64,000 bases of DNA from Psychrobacter frigidicola (GTDB lineage Bacteria > Pseudomonadota > Gammaproteobacteria > Pseudomonadales > Moraxellaceae): NCBI RefSeq assembly GCF_007997305.1, contig NZ_VORZ01000001.1:1240001-1304000 (forward strand). Direction: 5' to 3'. Under the pieces are notes generated by a model. That model saw nothing but the letters and a program-made list of their open reading frames with translations, was not told the DNA's origin and did not search any database. Positions 27,479 through 36,888 of this stretch are shown one piece after another (position 1 is the first letter of the stretch; each line of letters starts with the position of its first letter). The position numbers and the translations under genes are program-made.

Positions 27479-28981
27479 ATGAATCACTCCTCTGATAACA
27501 TTACTGAGAATGCTACTAATAACATAACTCGTCACGTAGAAGTTGCTGTGATTGGAGCAGGCACTGCTGGCCAAAATGCTTTTCGCGCTGCTAGGAGAAC
27601 CACTAAAAATATCGTTATTATTAACGACGGATTTTGGACAACGACTTGTGCCACTATCGGCTGTATGCCAAGTAAACTATTGATTGCAGCGGCTAGTCGT
27701 GCTCATGATGCCCAGCATTCTGATCAGTTTGGTATTCATGCTGATGTCCAAATAGACGGCAAGCAAGTAATGGCGCGGGTACAAGCGGAACGTGATTTTT
27801 TTGCGAATAGTGTAAAAAAACAAGTGGATAGCTGGCCCGAGCATAAAAAAATATCAGGACGCGCTCATATCAACAAAGACGGCCTCATTGAAGTTAATAA
27901 TGAGCTCATCAAAGCGGATAAAATTATTGTTGCGACCGGCAGCTCACCTTTTATTCCAGAGGGTTGGACCGATAAGCTTGGCGACACCTTACTAACTAGC
28001 GATAATATTTTTGAATTATCAGATTTACCGACGTCGATGGCCGTCATCGGTGCCGGTTCAGTTGGCTTAGAGATGGCGCAATCTATGGCGCGCTTGGGTG
28101 TGAATGTCACTTTATTCAACCGTGAAAATCGTGTTGCCAGTCTACAAGATGACGATATCAATAAAAAGGCTATTGACTGCTTGGCTCGTGGACTAACTAT
28201 GAAGCTAAAGAGCAAAGTCGAAGATGTTGGTACTTGTTCAGATGACAAGACAATAGAAAACAAAAAATCAGTGGCATTTATTAAATATAAAGACCGTGAG
28301 GGTCAAGTACAAGAATGGCAAGGCGAATATGTATTGGTTGCGACAGGCCGACGTAATAATATCGAGCAGTTGGGCATTGAGAATCTAGACGTTGAGCTAG
28401 ATGATAAAAATCGTCCAAAAAACCTAGATATTAACACCGGACAAATTGGCGATCTTGAAGTATATATTATTGGTGATGCCAATGCTCATATCCCATTACT
28501 GCATGTCGCTAGTGATGAAGGTTTTAGTGCCGGCAGCTCGGTTTGTCCTAATAATACCGATGCTAACTTGCGTCCGCCTTCCATTCCTTTATCTATTGTA
28601 TTCTGTGAACCTCAAATTGCTAATATCGGTATGACGCTACCAGAAGTTAAAGATTCAGGACTAAACTATGTCATCGGTAAGGTCAGCTTTGATACTCAAG
28701 GACGTAGCCGGGTAATGGGTGTCAACTGTGGTCTACTACATATCTATAGCTGCAAAGAAACGGATAAAATATTAGGCGCCAGTATGGTTGGCCCAGACGC
28801 CGAATATATTGCTCATATATTGGCAGTCGCCATTACTAATGATTTGTGCATTAAAGAGTTGCTTGATACCCCTTTTTATCATCCCACTATCGTTGAGGGG
28901 CTACGTACTGCGCTACGTGATGTACAAGATAAAATGTCTATCCCGTATCAAGCTCAACTGACACAGGAAGATGATTTTTAA
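27479..28981 (+). CDS. Dihydrolipoyl dehydrogenase-like flavoprotein disulfide reductase
   Basis: A 500-residue class I pyridine-nucleotide-disulfide oxidoreductase. FAD-binding GAGTAG (26-31) comes first, then the redox-active CATIGC disulfide (Cys57, Cys62). The NAD(P)-binding GAGSVGLEMA follows near residue 191, then ATGRRNN, an IIGDAN FAD contact and a dimerisation domain with the active-site His in FYHPTIVEGL. It resembles Lpd-type enzymes but is not beside any 2-oxoacid dehydrogenase or lipoyl protein gene. It sits instead after a peroxiredoxin, so it could supply reducing power to thiol metabolism. The physiological disulfide partner is unknown. Confidence 0.85.
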   Translation: MNHSSDNITENATNNITRHVEVAVIGAGTAGQNAFRAARRTTKNIVIINDGFWTTTCATIGCMPSKLLIAAASRAHDAQHSDQFGIHADVQIDGKQVMARVQAERDFFANSVKKQVDSWPEHKKISGRAHINKDGLIEVNNELIKADKIIVATGSSPFIPEGWTDKLGDTLLTSDNIFELSDLPTSMAVIGAGSVGLEMAQSMARLGVNVTLFNRENRVASLQDDDINKKAIDCLARGLTMKLKSKVEDVGTCSDDKTIENKKSVAFIKYKDREGQVQEWQGEYVLVATGRRNNIEQLGIENLDVELDDKNRPKNLDINTGQIGDLEVYIIGDANAHIPLLHVASDEGFSAGSSVCPNNTDANLRPPSIPLSIVFCEPQIANIGMTLPEVKDSGLNYVIGKVSFDTQGRSRVMGVNCGLLHIYSCKETDKILGASMVGPDAEYIAHILAVAITNDLCIKELLDTPFYHPTIVEGLRTALRDVQDKMSIPYQAQLTQEDDF

Positions 28982-29041
28982 GCGACGGCTCAGTTAGACT
29001 TTTAAAGTATAATAAATACTAAAACCCCCACGGATGAGACA

Positions 29042-30241
29042 ATGGCAATCGCTGGTATTACTGATTTTTTTCAAGAAATTGCGCGTGATTTGTATTCCAG
29101 CTTATATCTTGCCATAGGTGGCTCCTTAGAAGAGGATTCACGCGATTGGTCTTCTCACGCGGTAGAACTGGTCAGCACTGGCATTAAAATCCTAATACTG
29201 CTTGTGGTATTGGGGTTTTTCTACTGGCTTGCTATTTACCTGCTCAAACATAATAGAGCCCGTATACGCCTCAACGACCGACGCACCAAAATTGCGCGTT
29301 CCGCGCTGCGTTATATGTGGGTGGTGGCGAGCCTCCTTGCCATTATGAGTCAAATTTACTTTGAACCGAGTACGGTAAAAGCCACTGCCAAAGCCTGTAT
29401 TTGGGCGGGTATATACTATGTGCTATGGACGTCATCAGGACATATTATCCATAAAGTGCTGGTACATTACGGTCTCAATGCCTCAATTGAGCAACTGCTA
29501 CAAAACATGTTTTCGGTCCTTATTTTAGTCTTTGGGCTTGCCAGCGTCATGGCGCAGTTTGGCTTTGATATTGTCTCTTTAGTGGCAGGTTTGGGGATTG
29601 TCGGTTTGGCTGTAGGTTTTGCAGCCCAGTCAACGCTCGCTAACTTTATCGCGGGTATTACTATTTTAATCGAGCAGTCCTTTCAAGTTGGCGACTGGAT
29701 TAATATTAATGATAATGAAGGGCGTGTGGTGCTCATATCGCTACGGACGACTCATGTTTTGACTCGTGATAATATTACGGTGATTATTCCTAATTCTACA
29801 GTTGCATCTGCTGAGGTGACCAACATAACCTCAAAAAACTTTATTCGCTTTGATGTACGAGTACGTATTGCCTTTGAAGATGATATTGATACAGCACGGA
29901 AGGAGATTTTACAGGTACTCATCGATACTGACGTAGTATTAAAACGTCCTGAAACCTCAGCAACAGTGGCAGAGATTGGTGAATATGGGGTTTTTTTTAT
30001 TGTTCGCTTTTGGGTCAAGCCGGCATCCGTTGCTCGTATGCCTAAAATTAAAGAAGGCTTACAAGAAGATATTAAGCGTGCCTTTGATGCCGCTAATATC
30101 TCTACTCCCTACCCACATATGCGCCTACTGATGCCAAAAGATGTGGACTACCCTATTCCCACTAAGCCATTTGCAACTACCACGCAAATAGTGACGGAAG
30201 ACAGTTCATTAAAACCATCCTTGGTTAAAAGTCCTGAATAG
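29042..30241 (+). CDS. MscS family mechanosensitive ion channel
   Basis: A 399-residue inner-membrane channel: membrane helices at about 44-66, 85-105, 115-135 and 155-180, then the pore helix TM3 with the Gly/Ala-rich VAGLGIVGLAVGFAAQ motif. The cytoplasmic MscS beta domain follows (FQVGDWININDNEGRVVLISLRTT, then NSTVASAEVTNIT). MscS channels open under hypo-osmotic shock to release solutes. Small-conductance type by length, though with one or two extra N-terminal helices and a longer N-terminus than E. coli MscS. Good GGATGAGA ribosome-binding site; 60 bp after the preceding reductase gene. Confidence 0.92.
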   Translation: MAIAGITDFFQEIARDLYSSLYLAIGGSLEEDSRDWSSHAVELVSTGIKILILLVVLGFFYWLAIYLLKHNRARIRLNDRRTKIARSALRYMWVVASLLAIMSQIYFEPSTVKATAKACIWAGIYYVLWTSSGHIIHKVLVHYGLNASIEQLLQNMFSVLILVFGLASVMAQFGFDIVSLVAGLGIVGLAVGFAAQSTLANFIAGITILIEQSFQVGDWININDNEGRVVLISLRTTHVLTRDNITVIIPNSTVASAEVTNITSKNFIRFDVRVRIAFEDDIDTARKEILQVLIDTDVVLKRPETSATVAEIGEYGVFFIVRFWVKPASVARMPKIKEGLQEDIKRAFDAANISTPYPHMRLLMPKDVDYPIPTKPFATTTQIVTEDSSLKPSLVKSPE

Positions 30242-30446
30242 CTGATTAATTAAAAGACTTTAACTCTGTCGTTTATAAATCCTAAGAGTCTCTCACTTAT
30301 CTTCAATAAATCCTGGTTGTCAGATTCTTAACTATAATGGATATTAAGGGCAATGATTCTCACTTTCGCTAGCTGTTATTTTTGTATAATTTCCACTGAG
30401 CACCACATTATAAACCCCAGTGCGATAAACCTTATGCTTTGAACTA

Positions 30447-30455
30447 TGGTAAAAT
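30447..30455 (+). promoter_or_regulatory. Putative extended -10 promoter element of rlmKL
   Basis: TGGTAAAAT, an extended -10 pattern, 66 bp before the rlmKL start; no strong -35 is visible. Confidence 0.35.
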
Positions 30456-30520
30456 CACCGGTTGAACTTCCTATTTTATTATTTGCTCAGCCCATTTAGC
30501 CCCAGCCCACAGGTATCCGT

Positions 30521-32806
30521 ATGACCGAACAAACCGCGCCCCCATCTTCATTAGCATTAACGCTCGACCTTATTATCACCTGTGCCGATGGGCTGGAAGT
30601 ACCGTTACAGACTGAGCTGACCAGTTTCGGTATTGAGAGTGAAATTAAAAGTACGGGACGGCTAACCGCTACAGGCTCGCTACGTGACTTATATACTATT
30701 TGTCTATGGTCGCGAGTGGCATCGCGCGTATTGATGCTCATCAAACGCAAAAACATCAATGCCGAATACGATATTGCCGAGCAGCTTTATGGCTTGGCAA
30801 AGTCGGTTAACTGGACAGAGCAGTTTAATTTAGAACAAACTTTTGCCATTCGTTTGTCTGTTGATAAGCGCGTGGCGGTCAGTCAACAGTTCGCCATGCT
30901 ACGTATTAAAGACGCGATTGCCGATACCTTTAATGAGGCCTATGACAGCCGCCCGAACGTGGACAGTAAAAATCCAGATTTTGCGATTTTTGCAACGGTT
31001 AATGATAAGCAAGCAGAGTTATACCTAGATTTATCAGGTACCAGCTTACATCGCCGTGGTTATCGTGTGGCAATGACCGATGCGCCTTTAAAAGAAAATC
31101 TAGCGGCTGCCCTTCTGTATAGTGCCGGCTGGCATAAGAAAAATGCGGAAGGTGATGCGCCTTACTACAATGCTTTAATCGACCCAATGTGTGGTTCAGG
31201 GACGTTTCTCATCGAAGCCTTGCTCATGCATTGTGATTATGCGGTCGGTATTGACAAAGCGGCCAATCAATTTGGCTTTTATCAATGGCAGCATCATGAT
31301 GAAACCCTGTGGCTCTCGATGATTAATGATGCGCAGACACGTTTCCGTGAGGCGTTAGCCATTGCTTGTGAGCAACCCGATACCCTACCCCTTATTTTAG
31401 GGTTTGATGCGGATAGTGGTGCTATTTTAGCGACAGAAAAGAATTTAATCGCTGCTGGTTTACATGACTTATTACCCCTGATTAATCTTGAAACCCGTGC
31501 CCTTGACCAACTGAATAACCGTTTACGTCCGATGGTTAATGACGGCAGATTGAGCAACCCGCTGATTATCACTAATCCGCCATATGGTGAGCGTTTGGGT
31601 GATGAAGAGATGATTAAGCCGCTGTATCAAGCGATCGGGCTTATTCTACAAGATAGCTTTGCCGGTAGTGGTATCACGCCAATGCTTGGTATATTAGCGT
31701 CGCACGTTGAACAAGTGGACATTTTACCGATTAAAGAGCCAAAAACCTTGCGTTGCCATAATGGTGCTATCACGGTTTATTTCCGTTACGGCACCCTCAT
31801 TGCTGGGAAAGTGGGTTATTTAATGAGTCAGTTTGAAAAGCGTGAAATTGTTTCTGGAGAAGGGCAAGATTTTATCAATCGCTTGCAAAAAAATCTTGGT
31901 CGCCTTAAAAAACAAGCCAGTAAAGAAAATGTCAGCAATTTGCGTGTTTATAATGCTGACTTACCTGACTTTAAGGTTGCTATCGACTTATATGGCGATT
32001 ATGTGCACGTACAAGAATATGCGCCACCGAAAACCATTCCACCTGAAACTGCTAAAAAGCGCTTTAATCTGGCGCTTATGGGTATCCGTGAAGTCTTTGG
32101 TATTAACCGTGAACAGATCTTTATCAAAACCCGCGCCCGTCAGTCTGGTAATGACCAATATAGCAAACAAGGCAATACTGAAAAGCGTGGTAAGTTTTAT
32201 ATCGCCCGTGAAGACGGCGCTTATTTTTACGTTAACTTTACCGATTATCTTGATACGGGTCTGTTCATTGACCATCGTAATATGCGTGCGCGTATCAAAG
32301 CCAATAGTAAAGGCAAAGCGGTACTTAATTTATTTGCTTATACCTGTACGGCTAGTGTGCATGCGGCATTGGCTGGTGCTAAGAAAGTCACCAGTGTTGA
32401 TTTATCACAGAATTATTTGGATTGGGGTAAGCAAAACTTTGCGCTCAATGGTCTAAATGTTAGTGGTAATAAGTATCACTTTGTCGCTGCTGATATTTTT
32501 GAGTGGATTAAAGACAATACTGAGCAATTCGATATTATCTTTATTGATCCGCCGACTTTTTCAAACTCGAAAAAGTTCCAAGGAACCTTTGATGTCCAGC
32601 GTGATCATACCGCGCTCATCAATCGTGCGATGAATCGCTTAACCGCTGATGGTGTACTGTATTTTTCAAATAACTTTACCCGTTTTGAGCTAGATGAACA
32701 GCTAACCGAGCGCTATGACGTTATCGATATTACACCACAGACCATTGGCTTTGATTTTGATGTTAAAAAACCGATTCATCAAAGTTTTGAGATTCGTCAT
32801 CGTTAA
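30521..32806 (+). CDS. rlmL: Bifunctional 23S rRNA methyltransferase RlmKL (m2G2445 / m7G2069)
   Basis: A 761-residue fusion. An N-terminal THUMP domain (about 12-165) leads into the RlmL methyltransferase with catalytic motif NPPYGERLG at 352-360. The RlmK half follows, with FAYTCTASVHAALAGAK as the SAM site and DPPTFSNSKK at 676-685. It makes m2G2445 and m7G2069 in 23S rRNA in gammaproteobacteria. Length is close to the roughly 702-residue E. coli enzyme with a few extra loops. It stands alone and ends in a strong terminator at 32893. Confidence 0.95.
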   Translation: MTEQTAPPSSLALTLDLIITCADGLEVPLQTELTSFGIESEIKSTGRLTATGSLRDLYTICLWSRVASRVLMLIKRKNINAEYDIAEQLYGLAKSVNWTEQFNLEQTFAIRLSVDKRVAVSQQFAMLRIKDAIADTFNEAYDSRPNVDSKNPDFAIFATVNDKQAELYLDLSGTSLHRRGYRVAMTDAPLKENLAAALLYSAGWHKKNAEGDAPYYNALIDPMCGSGTFLIEALLMHCDYAVGIDKAANQFGFYQWQHHDETLWLSMINDAQTRFREALAIACEQPDTLPLILGFDADSGAILATEKNLIAAGLHDLLPLINLETRALDQLNNRLRPMVNDGRLSNPLIITNPPYGERLGDEEMIKPLYQAIGLILQDSFAGSGITPMLGILASHVEQVDILPIKEPKTLRCHNGAITVYFRYGTLIAGKVGYLMSQFEKREIVSGEGQDFINRLQKNLGRLKKQASKENVSNLRVYNADLPDFKVAIDLYGDYVHVQEYAPPKTIPPETAKKRFNLALMGIREVFGINREQIFIKTRARQSGNDQYSKQGNTEKRGKFYIAREDGAYFYVNFTDYLDTGLFIDHRNMRARIKANSKGKAVLNLFAYTCTASVHAALAGAKKVTSVDLSQNYLDWGKQNFALNGLNVSGNKYHFVAADIFEWIKDNTEQFDIIFIDPPTFSNSKKFQGTFDVQRDHTALINRAMNRLTADGVLYFSNNFTRFELDEQLTERYDVIDITPQTIGFDFDVKKPIHQSFEIRHR

Positions 32807-32892
32807 ATTTACTGAACGTTAAAGATTGAATTTCGTCTAGTTTAAAAGCGCTTATTTTGTATTAAATACGTCAAACACTGATTTAAAACAAT

Positions 32893-32926
32893 AATGACTC
32901 AATCGGCTTTGATTGGGTCATTTTTT
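32893..32926 (+). terminator. Terminator after rlmKL
   Basis: AATGACTCAATC / GATTGGGTCATT stem (12 bp, one wobble), 6-nt loop, T6. It separates rlmKL from the Ter cluster. Confidence 0.88.
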
Positions 32927-33002
32927 GTTGTTATGATAGAGTGTTACTGAGTAATCGTTTTCATATCACGGTTTATTTCATTCTAATAACAAGGACAATC
33001 CC

Positions 33003-33578
33003 ATGGCTTTATCACTTAATAAAGGCGGTAACTTATCGCTAACTAAAACAGACCCGAACTTAACCAAACTCGTTATTGGTTTAGGCTGGGATGAGCGTGC
33101 CACCTCAGGTGCTGAATTTGATCTTGATGCCAGTATATTTTTACTCAGCACTGCCGGTAAAGTACGCGGCGACCACGACTTTATCTTTTATAACCAGCTT
33201 AAATCAGATAACGGCGCGGTTGAACATACTGGTGATAACCGTACTGGCGAGGGCGACGGTGATGATGAAGCGGTTAAAGTAAACCTCACTCAAGTTCCTG
33301 CTGATGTCGATAAAATTGTTATCACGGTCACTATTCATGATGCCACTGCCCGTAGCCAAAACTTTGGTCAAGTTGCCAACGCTTTTATCCGCGTCGTTAA
33401 TGAAGAAACTGGTGTAGAAGTGGTACGTTTTGACTTAGCAGAAGACTATTCTGTAGAAACAGCGATGGTATTTGGCGAAGTCTATCGTCATAACGGCGAG
33501 TGGAAATTCCGCGCAGTCGGTCAAGGTTATTCAGGCGGCCTGCAAGCAATGTGTCAGCAATATGGTGTGAATATCTAA
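33003..33578 (+). CDS. TerD family protein (first copy)
   Basis: A 191-residue single TerD domain. It has the typical start [13 protein letters not shown], the GLGWDERA motif, FDLDAS (39-44) and the Ca2+-binding acidic loop [12 protein letters not shown] at 78-89, then the late [21 protein letters not shown]. TerD proteins are cytoplasmic, bind calcium and act in the Ter membrane-linked stress complex against tellurite, phage or other envelope stress. It is the first gene of the Ter cluster and is closed by a terminator at 33697. Ribosome-binding site AAGGACA. It is close to the copy at 35263 even at nucleotide level in the acidic loop. Confidence 0.93.
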   Translation: MALSLNKGGNLSLTKTDPNLTKLVIGLGWDERATSGAEFDLDASIFLLSTAGKVRGDHDFIFYNQLKSDNGAVEHTGDNRTGEGDGDDEAVKVNLTQVPADVDKIVITVTIHDATARSQNFGQVANAFIRVVNEETGVEVVRFDLAEDYSVETAMVFGEVYRHNGEWKFRAVGQGYSGGLQAMCQQYGVNI

Positions 33579-33696
33579 GTTGCGCCTTATGTTTTTATTA
33601 GGTCTAAAAAGTAAAGCTCATCTGGTTGCAAAATAGTCACAATTCGCTATAGCAAAACGATTAATAATGCTTTATGTTTCATTTAAAATTATGCAT

Positions 33697-33726
33697 AAAA
33701 AAGTGGCTAGCAATAGCCGCTTTTTT
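33697..33726 (+). terminator. Terminator after the first terD gene
   Basis: AAAAAAGTGGCTA / TAGCCGCTTTTTT stem with a 4-nt loop. Its position rules out an upstream start for the DUF475 gene. Confidence 0.9.
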
Positions 33727-33783
33727 ATGGTCTATATCTCTAGTAGATCGACTTTAGCTTTACGCAACCAGACAGGATATGTC

Positions 33784-34845
33784 ATGAGACATTTTTATTT
33801 AGACTTCATCTTCACAGCTATCGCTTTAATGGTAGCCGCGTGGTGGGGTTATTCACATAGTGGTATGGGCGGGATGATATCCACGCTGTCTATTACCGCT
33901 ATTTTGGCCGTGATGGAGATTTCGTTATCGTTTGATAACGCGGTGGTCAACGCCTCAGTGCTCAAACACTGGGACGAATTTTGGAAAAAGATTTTCTTAA
34001 CCGTTGGTATTTTGGTTGCGGTATTTGGTATGCGCTTGGTATTCCCCATTGTCATCGTCGCGGTTACCGCAGACCTTGGTATGATGGAAGTAATCAACTT
34101 AGCCTTAAACGATCCCAAAGAATACTCAGCAAGACTCTTGGCGCATCATGCTGAGATTTCAGCCTTTGGTGGTATGTTCTTATTACTCGTGTTCTTAAAC
34201 TTCTTATTTGATGATAAAGAAGTGCATTGGTTTGACTGGTTGGAGAGCCGCTTAGCAAAATTTGGACAAGTGAATGCTATGAGTGTGTTTGTAGCACTCG
34301 CAGTCTTGATGGTGTCATTAACTTGGGTCAATGACGCACAAGACTCTGCAGTGTTAATCGCTGGCGTCTGGGGTATTTTGATTTACTTAGGCGTACAGGT
34401 CGTATCAGGTATGCTTGAAGGCAACATGGAAGAGGATGAAGAAGAAGGCAATAGCTCTGGTGCCTCAGCAGGTAGTGCCATTATGAAAGGCGGTATTATC
34501 GGTTTCTTATATCTTGAAGTTCTCGATGCCTCGTTCAGTTTTGATGGTGTGATTGGCGCGTTTGCTATTACGAATGACGTCATTGTCATTATGCTAGGTC
34601 TAGCCATTGGTGCGATGTTTGTACGTTCTATGACTATCTTCTTAGTGGACAAAGGCACGCTTGATGAGTTCATTTATCTCGAGCACGGCGCTCACTATGC
34701 GATTGGTGCATTAGCAATTATCATGCTGTTATCAATGAAATTCCAAGTCCCAGAGCTGGTTACTGGTCTGGTCGGTATCGCCTTTATTGGTTGGGCATTG
34801 TTAGCGTCAATAAAGCATCGCAAAAACGAAGCCAAACTCACTTAG
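33784..34845 (+). CDS. DUF475 (TerC-like) integral membrane protein
   Basis: About 353 residues from the ATG at 33784, which has an ACAGGATAT ribosome-binding site; in-frame codons upstream run through a terminator. It has about nine membrane helices. The TerC/DUF475 signature is present as EISLSFDNAVVNASV near the start and EVLDASFSFDGVIGAFAIT in the second half. These paired acidic FDN / FDG motifs are the presumed metal-binding residues. TerC-type proteins are the membrane partners of TerD-family proteins and are implicated in metal homeostasis and resistance. The gene sits between two terD copies and ends at a strong terminator (34904). Confidence 0.9.
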   Translation: MRHFYLDFIFTAIALMVAAWWGYSHSGMGGMISTLSITAILAVMEISLSFDNAVVNASVLKHWDEFWKKIFLTVGILVAVFGMRLVFPIVIVAVTADLGMMEVINLALNDPKEYSARLLAHHAEISAFGGMFLLLVFLNFLFDDKEVHWFDWLESRLAKFGQVNAMSVFVALAVLMVSLTWVNDAQDSAVLIAGVWGILIYLGVQVVSGMLEGNMEEDEEEGNSSGASAGSAIMKGGIIGFLYLEVLDASFSFDGVIGAFAITNDVIVIMLGLAIGAMFVRSMTIFLVDKGTLDEFIYLEHGAHYAIGALAIIMLLSMKFQVPELVTGLVGIAFIGWALLASIKHRKNEAKLT

Positions 34846-35262
34846 CAATAAGTTAAAAACTTAGCGTTGCATAGCAGTACCTAAAGTACATTGTTAATAC
34901 TCTCAGGTTATACCAAACATCTTGGTATAACCTGTTTTCATTTCTAAAGACTCACTCACATAGTCTTTAGCCTAAAATGAATTGTATAGCTTTACCTTGT
35001 TTATTAGTGCATAAACTGTTAAAAAACTATCAGCTACACAAGGTTATTATGTTAGTTGGTAAGCGCACAAAATTCGCCTTGCTTAGTCAGTAACTGCTTA
35101 GTATAGTAAAACGTAATGATATACAGGACGTGGCTTAGCATTAGTATAGTATTTTTTAATACCGCTCTGTTTAACATAGCGTTAAGCCATATTATTTTTT
35201 AGCGTAACTTCTATTCTATCAAAAAATAAAATCACTTAATGAATAAACCAAAGGACACTTAC
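34846..35262. other. Intergenic region before the second terD gene
   Basis: 417 bp. Apart from the terminator at 34904-34939 it is AT-rich and should hold the promoter of the second terD gene. No other structure recognised. Confidence 0.4.
34904..34939 (+). terminator. Terminator after the DUF475 gene
   Basis: Perfect 13-bp stem CAGGTTATACCAA / TTGGTATAACCTG, 5-nt loop, then TTTTC. Confidence 0.85.
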
Positions 35263-35838
35263 ATGGCTATTAGCTTAACAAAAGGCGGCAACGTCAACTT
35301 ATCAAAAGAAGCCCCTGGTCTAACTAACATTACTGTTGGTCTTGGCTGGGATCCACGTGCGACTGACGGTCAAGATTTTGACTTAGATGCTATTGGCTTT
35401 TTGGTTGATGAATCTGGTAAAGTCCGTAACGATCAAGACTTTATCTTTTTTAATAACTTAAAGTCAGATAACGGTGCAGTTGAGCATACTGGCGATAACC
35501 GTACAGGCGAAGGCGACGGTGATGATGAAGCCATCAAAGTAAATCTAGCTAACATTCCAGCTGATGTTAGTAAAGTTGCTCTATGTGCCATTATTTATGA
35601 AGGCCAAGCCCGTAACCAAAACTTCGGTCAAGTTGGTGATGCTTATATTCGTGTTGTTAATGATACTGGCGCAGCTGAAATTGCCCGTTATGACCTATCA
35701 GAAGACGGCAGCACTGAAACTGCAATGATTTTTGGCGAGCTATATCGTCATAACAGCGATTGGAAATTCCGCGCGGTTGGTCAAGGCTTTAGTGGCGGTC
35801 TAGGCCCATTAGCCTCATCTTATGGCGTTAATGTTTAA
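35263..35838 (+). CDS. TerD family protein (second copy)
   Basis: 191 residues from the ATG at 35263 ([15 protein letters not shown]) with an AAAGGACA ribosome-binding site; an upstream in-frame ATG at 35239 is less likely. Same length as the first copy and alignable without gaps: [26 protein letters not shown] at 78-89, [21 protein letters not shown]. The intact acidic loop suggests calcium binding. It is closer to the classic TerD/TerE form ([20 protein letters not shown]). It ends at a long hairpin and is followed by the AIM24-like gene. Confidence 0.94.
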   Translation: MAISLTKGGNVNLSKEAPGLTNITVGLGWDPRATDGQDFDLDAIGFLVDESGKVRNDQDFIFFNNLKSDNGAVEHTGDNRTGEGDGDDEAIKVNLANIPADVSKVALCAIIYEGQARNQNFGQVGDAYIRVVNDTGAAEIARYDLSEDGSTETAMIFGELYRHNSDWKFRAVGQGFSGGLGPLASSYGVNV

Positions 35839-35867
35839 GTTTAAAAGCTAAATCAGTAAATGCAAAC

Positions 35868-35908
35868 AAAGCCATCAAGTGTGCCCTAATATCACATTTG
35901 ATGGCTTT
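35868..35908 (+). terminator. Hairpin, probable terminator after second terD
   Basis: AAAGCCATCAAGTGTG / CACATTTGATGGCTTT, a 16-bp stem with one wobble. The T run is short (TTT then AAAAG), so termination may be partial and allow read-through to the AIM24-like gene. Confidence 0.65.
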
Positions 35909-36003
35909 AAAAGTAATTGGCTAGCGAAAACCTATTTTCATATAGATATATAAAAAATACTGTTAAAAATACCTTAAAGCATTGATATAAGGATTTGCAC
36001 TCT

Positions 36004-36756
36004 ATGGCCGCAACATTTAGCTTAATCGGTACGATTGAACCGTTCTTACATTGCAACCTCAAAAAAGGCGATTCGATCTATTGTGAAGCCAATGCGATGG
36101 TGATGATGGAATCTAACCTTGAGCTTAAAGGTAAGTTGCAAGGAGGTCTTGTGCAGTCATTAATGCGGCGCTTTGCTAATGATGAATCCTTATTCCAGCA
36201 ACAAATTGAAGCCGTTAATGGCGAAGGTGATTGCCTTCTTGCGCCCACCCTCGATGGCGATATGCAAATAATCAATGTCGGTGCGCAGCAATATACCTTG
36301 AGTGATGGGGCATTTGTCGCGGCACAAACTGGCGTCGATATTAAAGCCAAAATTCAGCGTAATTTAGGCGGTGCTATCTTCGGTGATACCGGCGGCTTTA
36401 TGGTGATGCAAACCCATGGTCACGGCCAAGTAGTCGTATCAGGCTTTGGCTCCCTGTTTGAGATTGACGTGACGCCAGGTAAAGATGTCATTATTGATAA
36501 CGGTCATGTGGTCTGCTGGGACTCAAATTTGGATTATAAACTGTCCGTCGCTACCAGTAAGAAAAAAGGCTTTATGGGCAACATTATCAACTCCGTCACT
36601 AGTGGCGAAGGTATGGTCTTGAACTTCTCTGGTAATGGCAAAGTTATCATCTGTTCGCGTAACCGTGACAGCTATCAAGGCTGGCTGCAAAGCATCTTAG
36701 GCACCAGCTCTGGCGGACGCGGCGGTAGCAATGGCTTTATGGGTAATATCTTATAG
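36004..36756 (+). CDS. AIM24/TIGR00266 family protein
   Basis: 250 residues from the ATG at 36004 with an AAGGATTTGC ribosome-binding site. The fold is a beta-rich AIM24-like domain: DSIYCEANAMVMMESNLELKGKL, then FGDTGGFMVMQTHGHGQVVVSGFG and VIIDNGHVVCWDSNLDYKL. The family's biochemical role is unknown; members are often found beside TerD genes. The C-terminus is Gly/Ser-rich and carries two short hydrophobic segments, KKGFMGNII and NGFMGNIL. These resemble a KKG-LG-LF loop in the third TerD protein and in the TerA-like protein. The protein is predicted to be cytoplasmic or membrane-associated. Confidence 0.85.
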   Translation: MAATFSLIGTIEPFLHCNLKKGDSIYCEANAMVMMESNLELKGKLQGGLVQSLMRRFANDESLFQQQIEAVNGEGDCLLAPTLDGDMQIINVGAQQYTLSDGAFVAAQTGVDIKAKIQRNLGGAIFGDTGGFMVMQTHGHGQVVVSGFGSLFEIDVTPGKDVIIDNGHVVCWDSNLDYKLSVATSKKKGFMGNIINSVTSGEGMVLNFSGNGKVIICSRNRDSYQGWLQSILGTSSGGRGGSNGFMGNIL

Positions 36757-36888
36757 AGTGCATTTTTAAAGTCTCTCAAAAGCAAAATTTATAACCCTCT
36801 ATTCTTATTTAGCTGTTTTTGTTAAGAATAATTTTATTTATTGAAATTTACTCTCAACTTTTTTAATAACGATTACAAGGATTATTAT

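Noticed and set aside
33667-33783. Extended N-terminus of the DUF475 protein
   Set aside because: The extra codons run through a strong intrinsic terminator (33697-33726); the start at 33784 has a ribosome-binding site.
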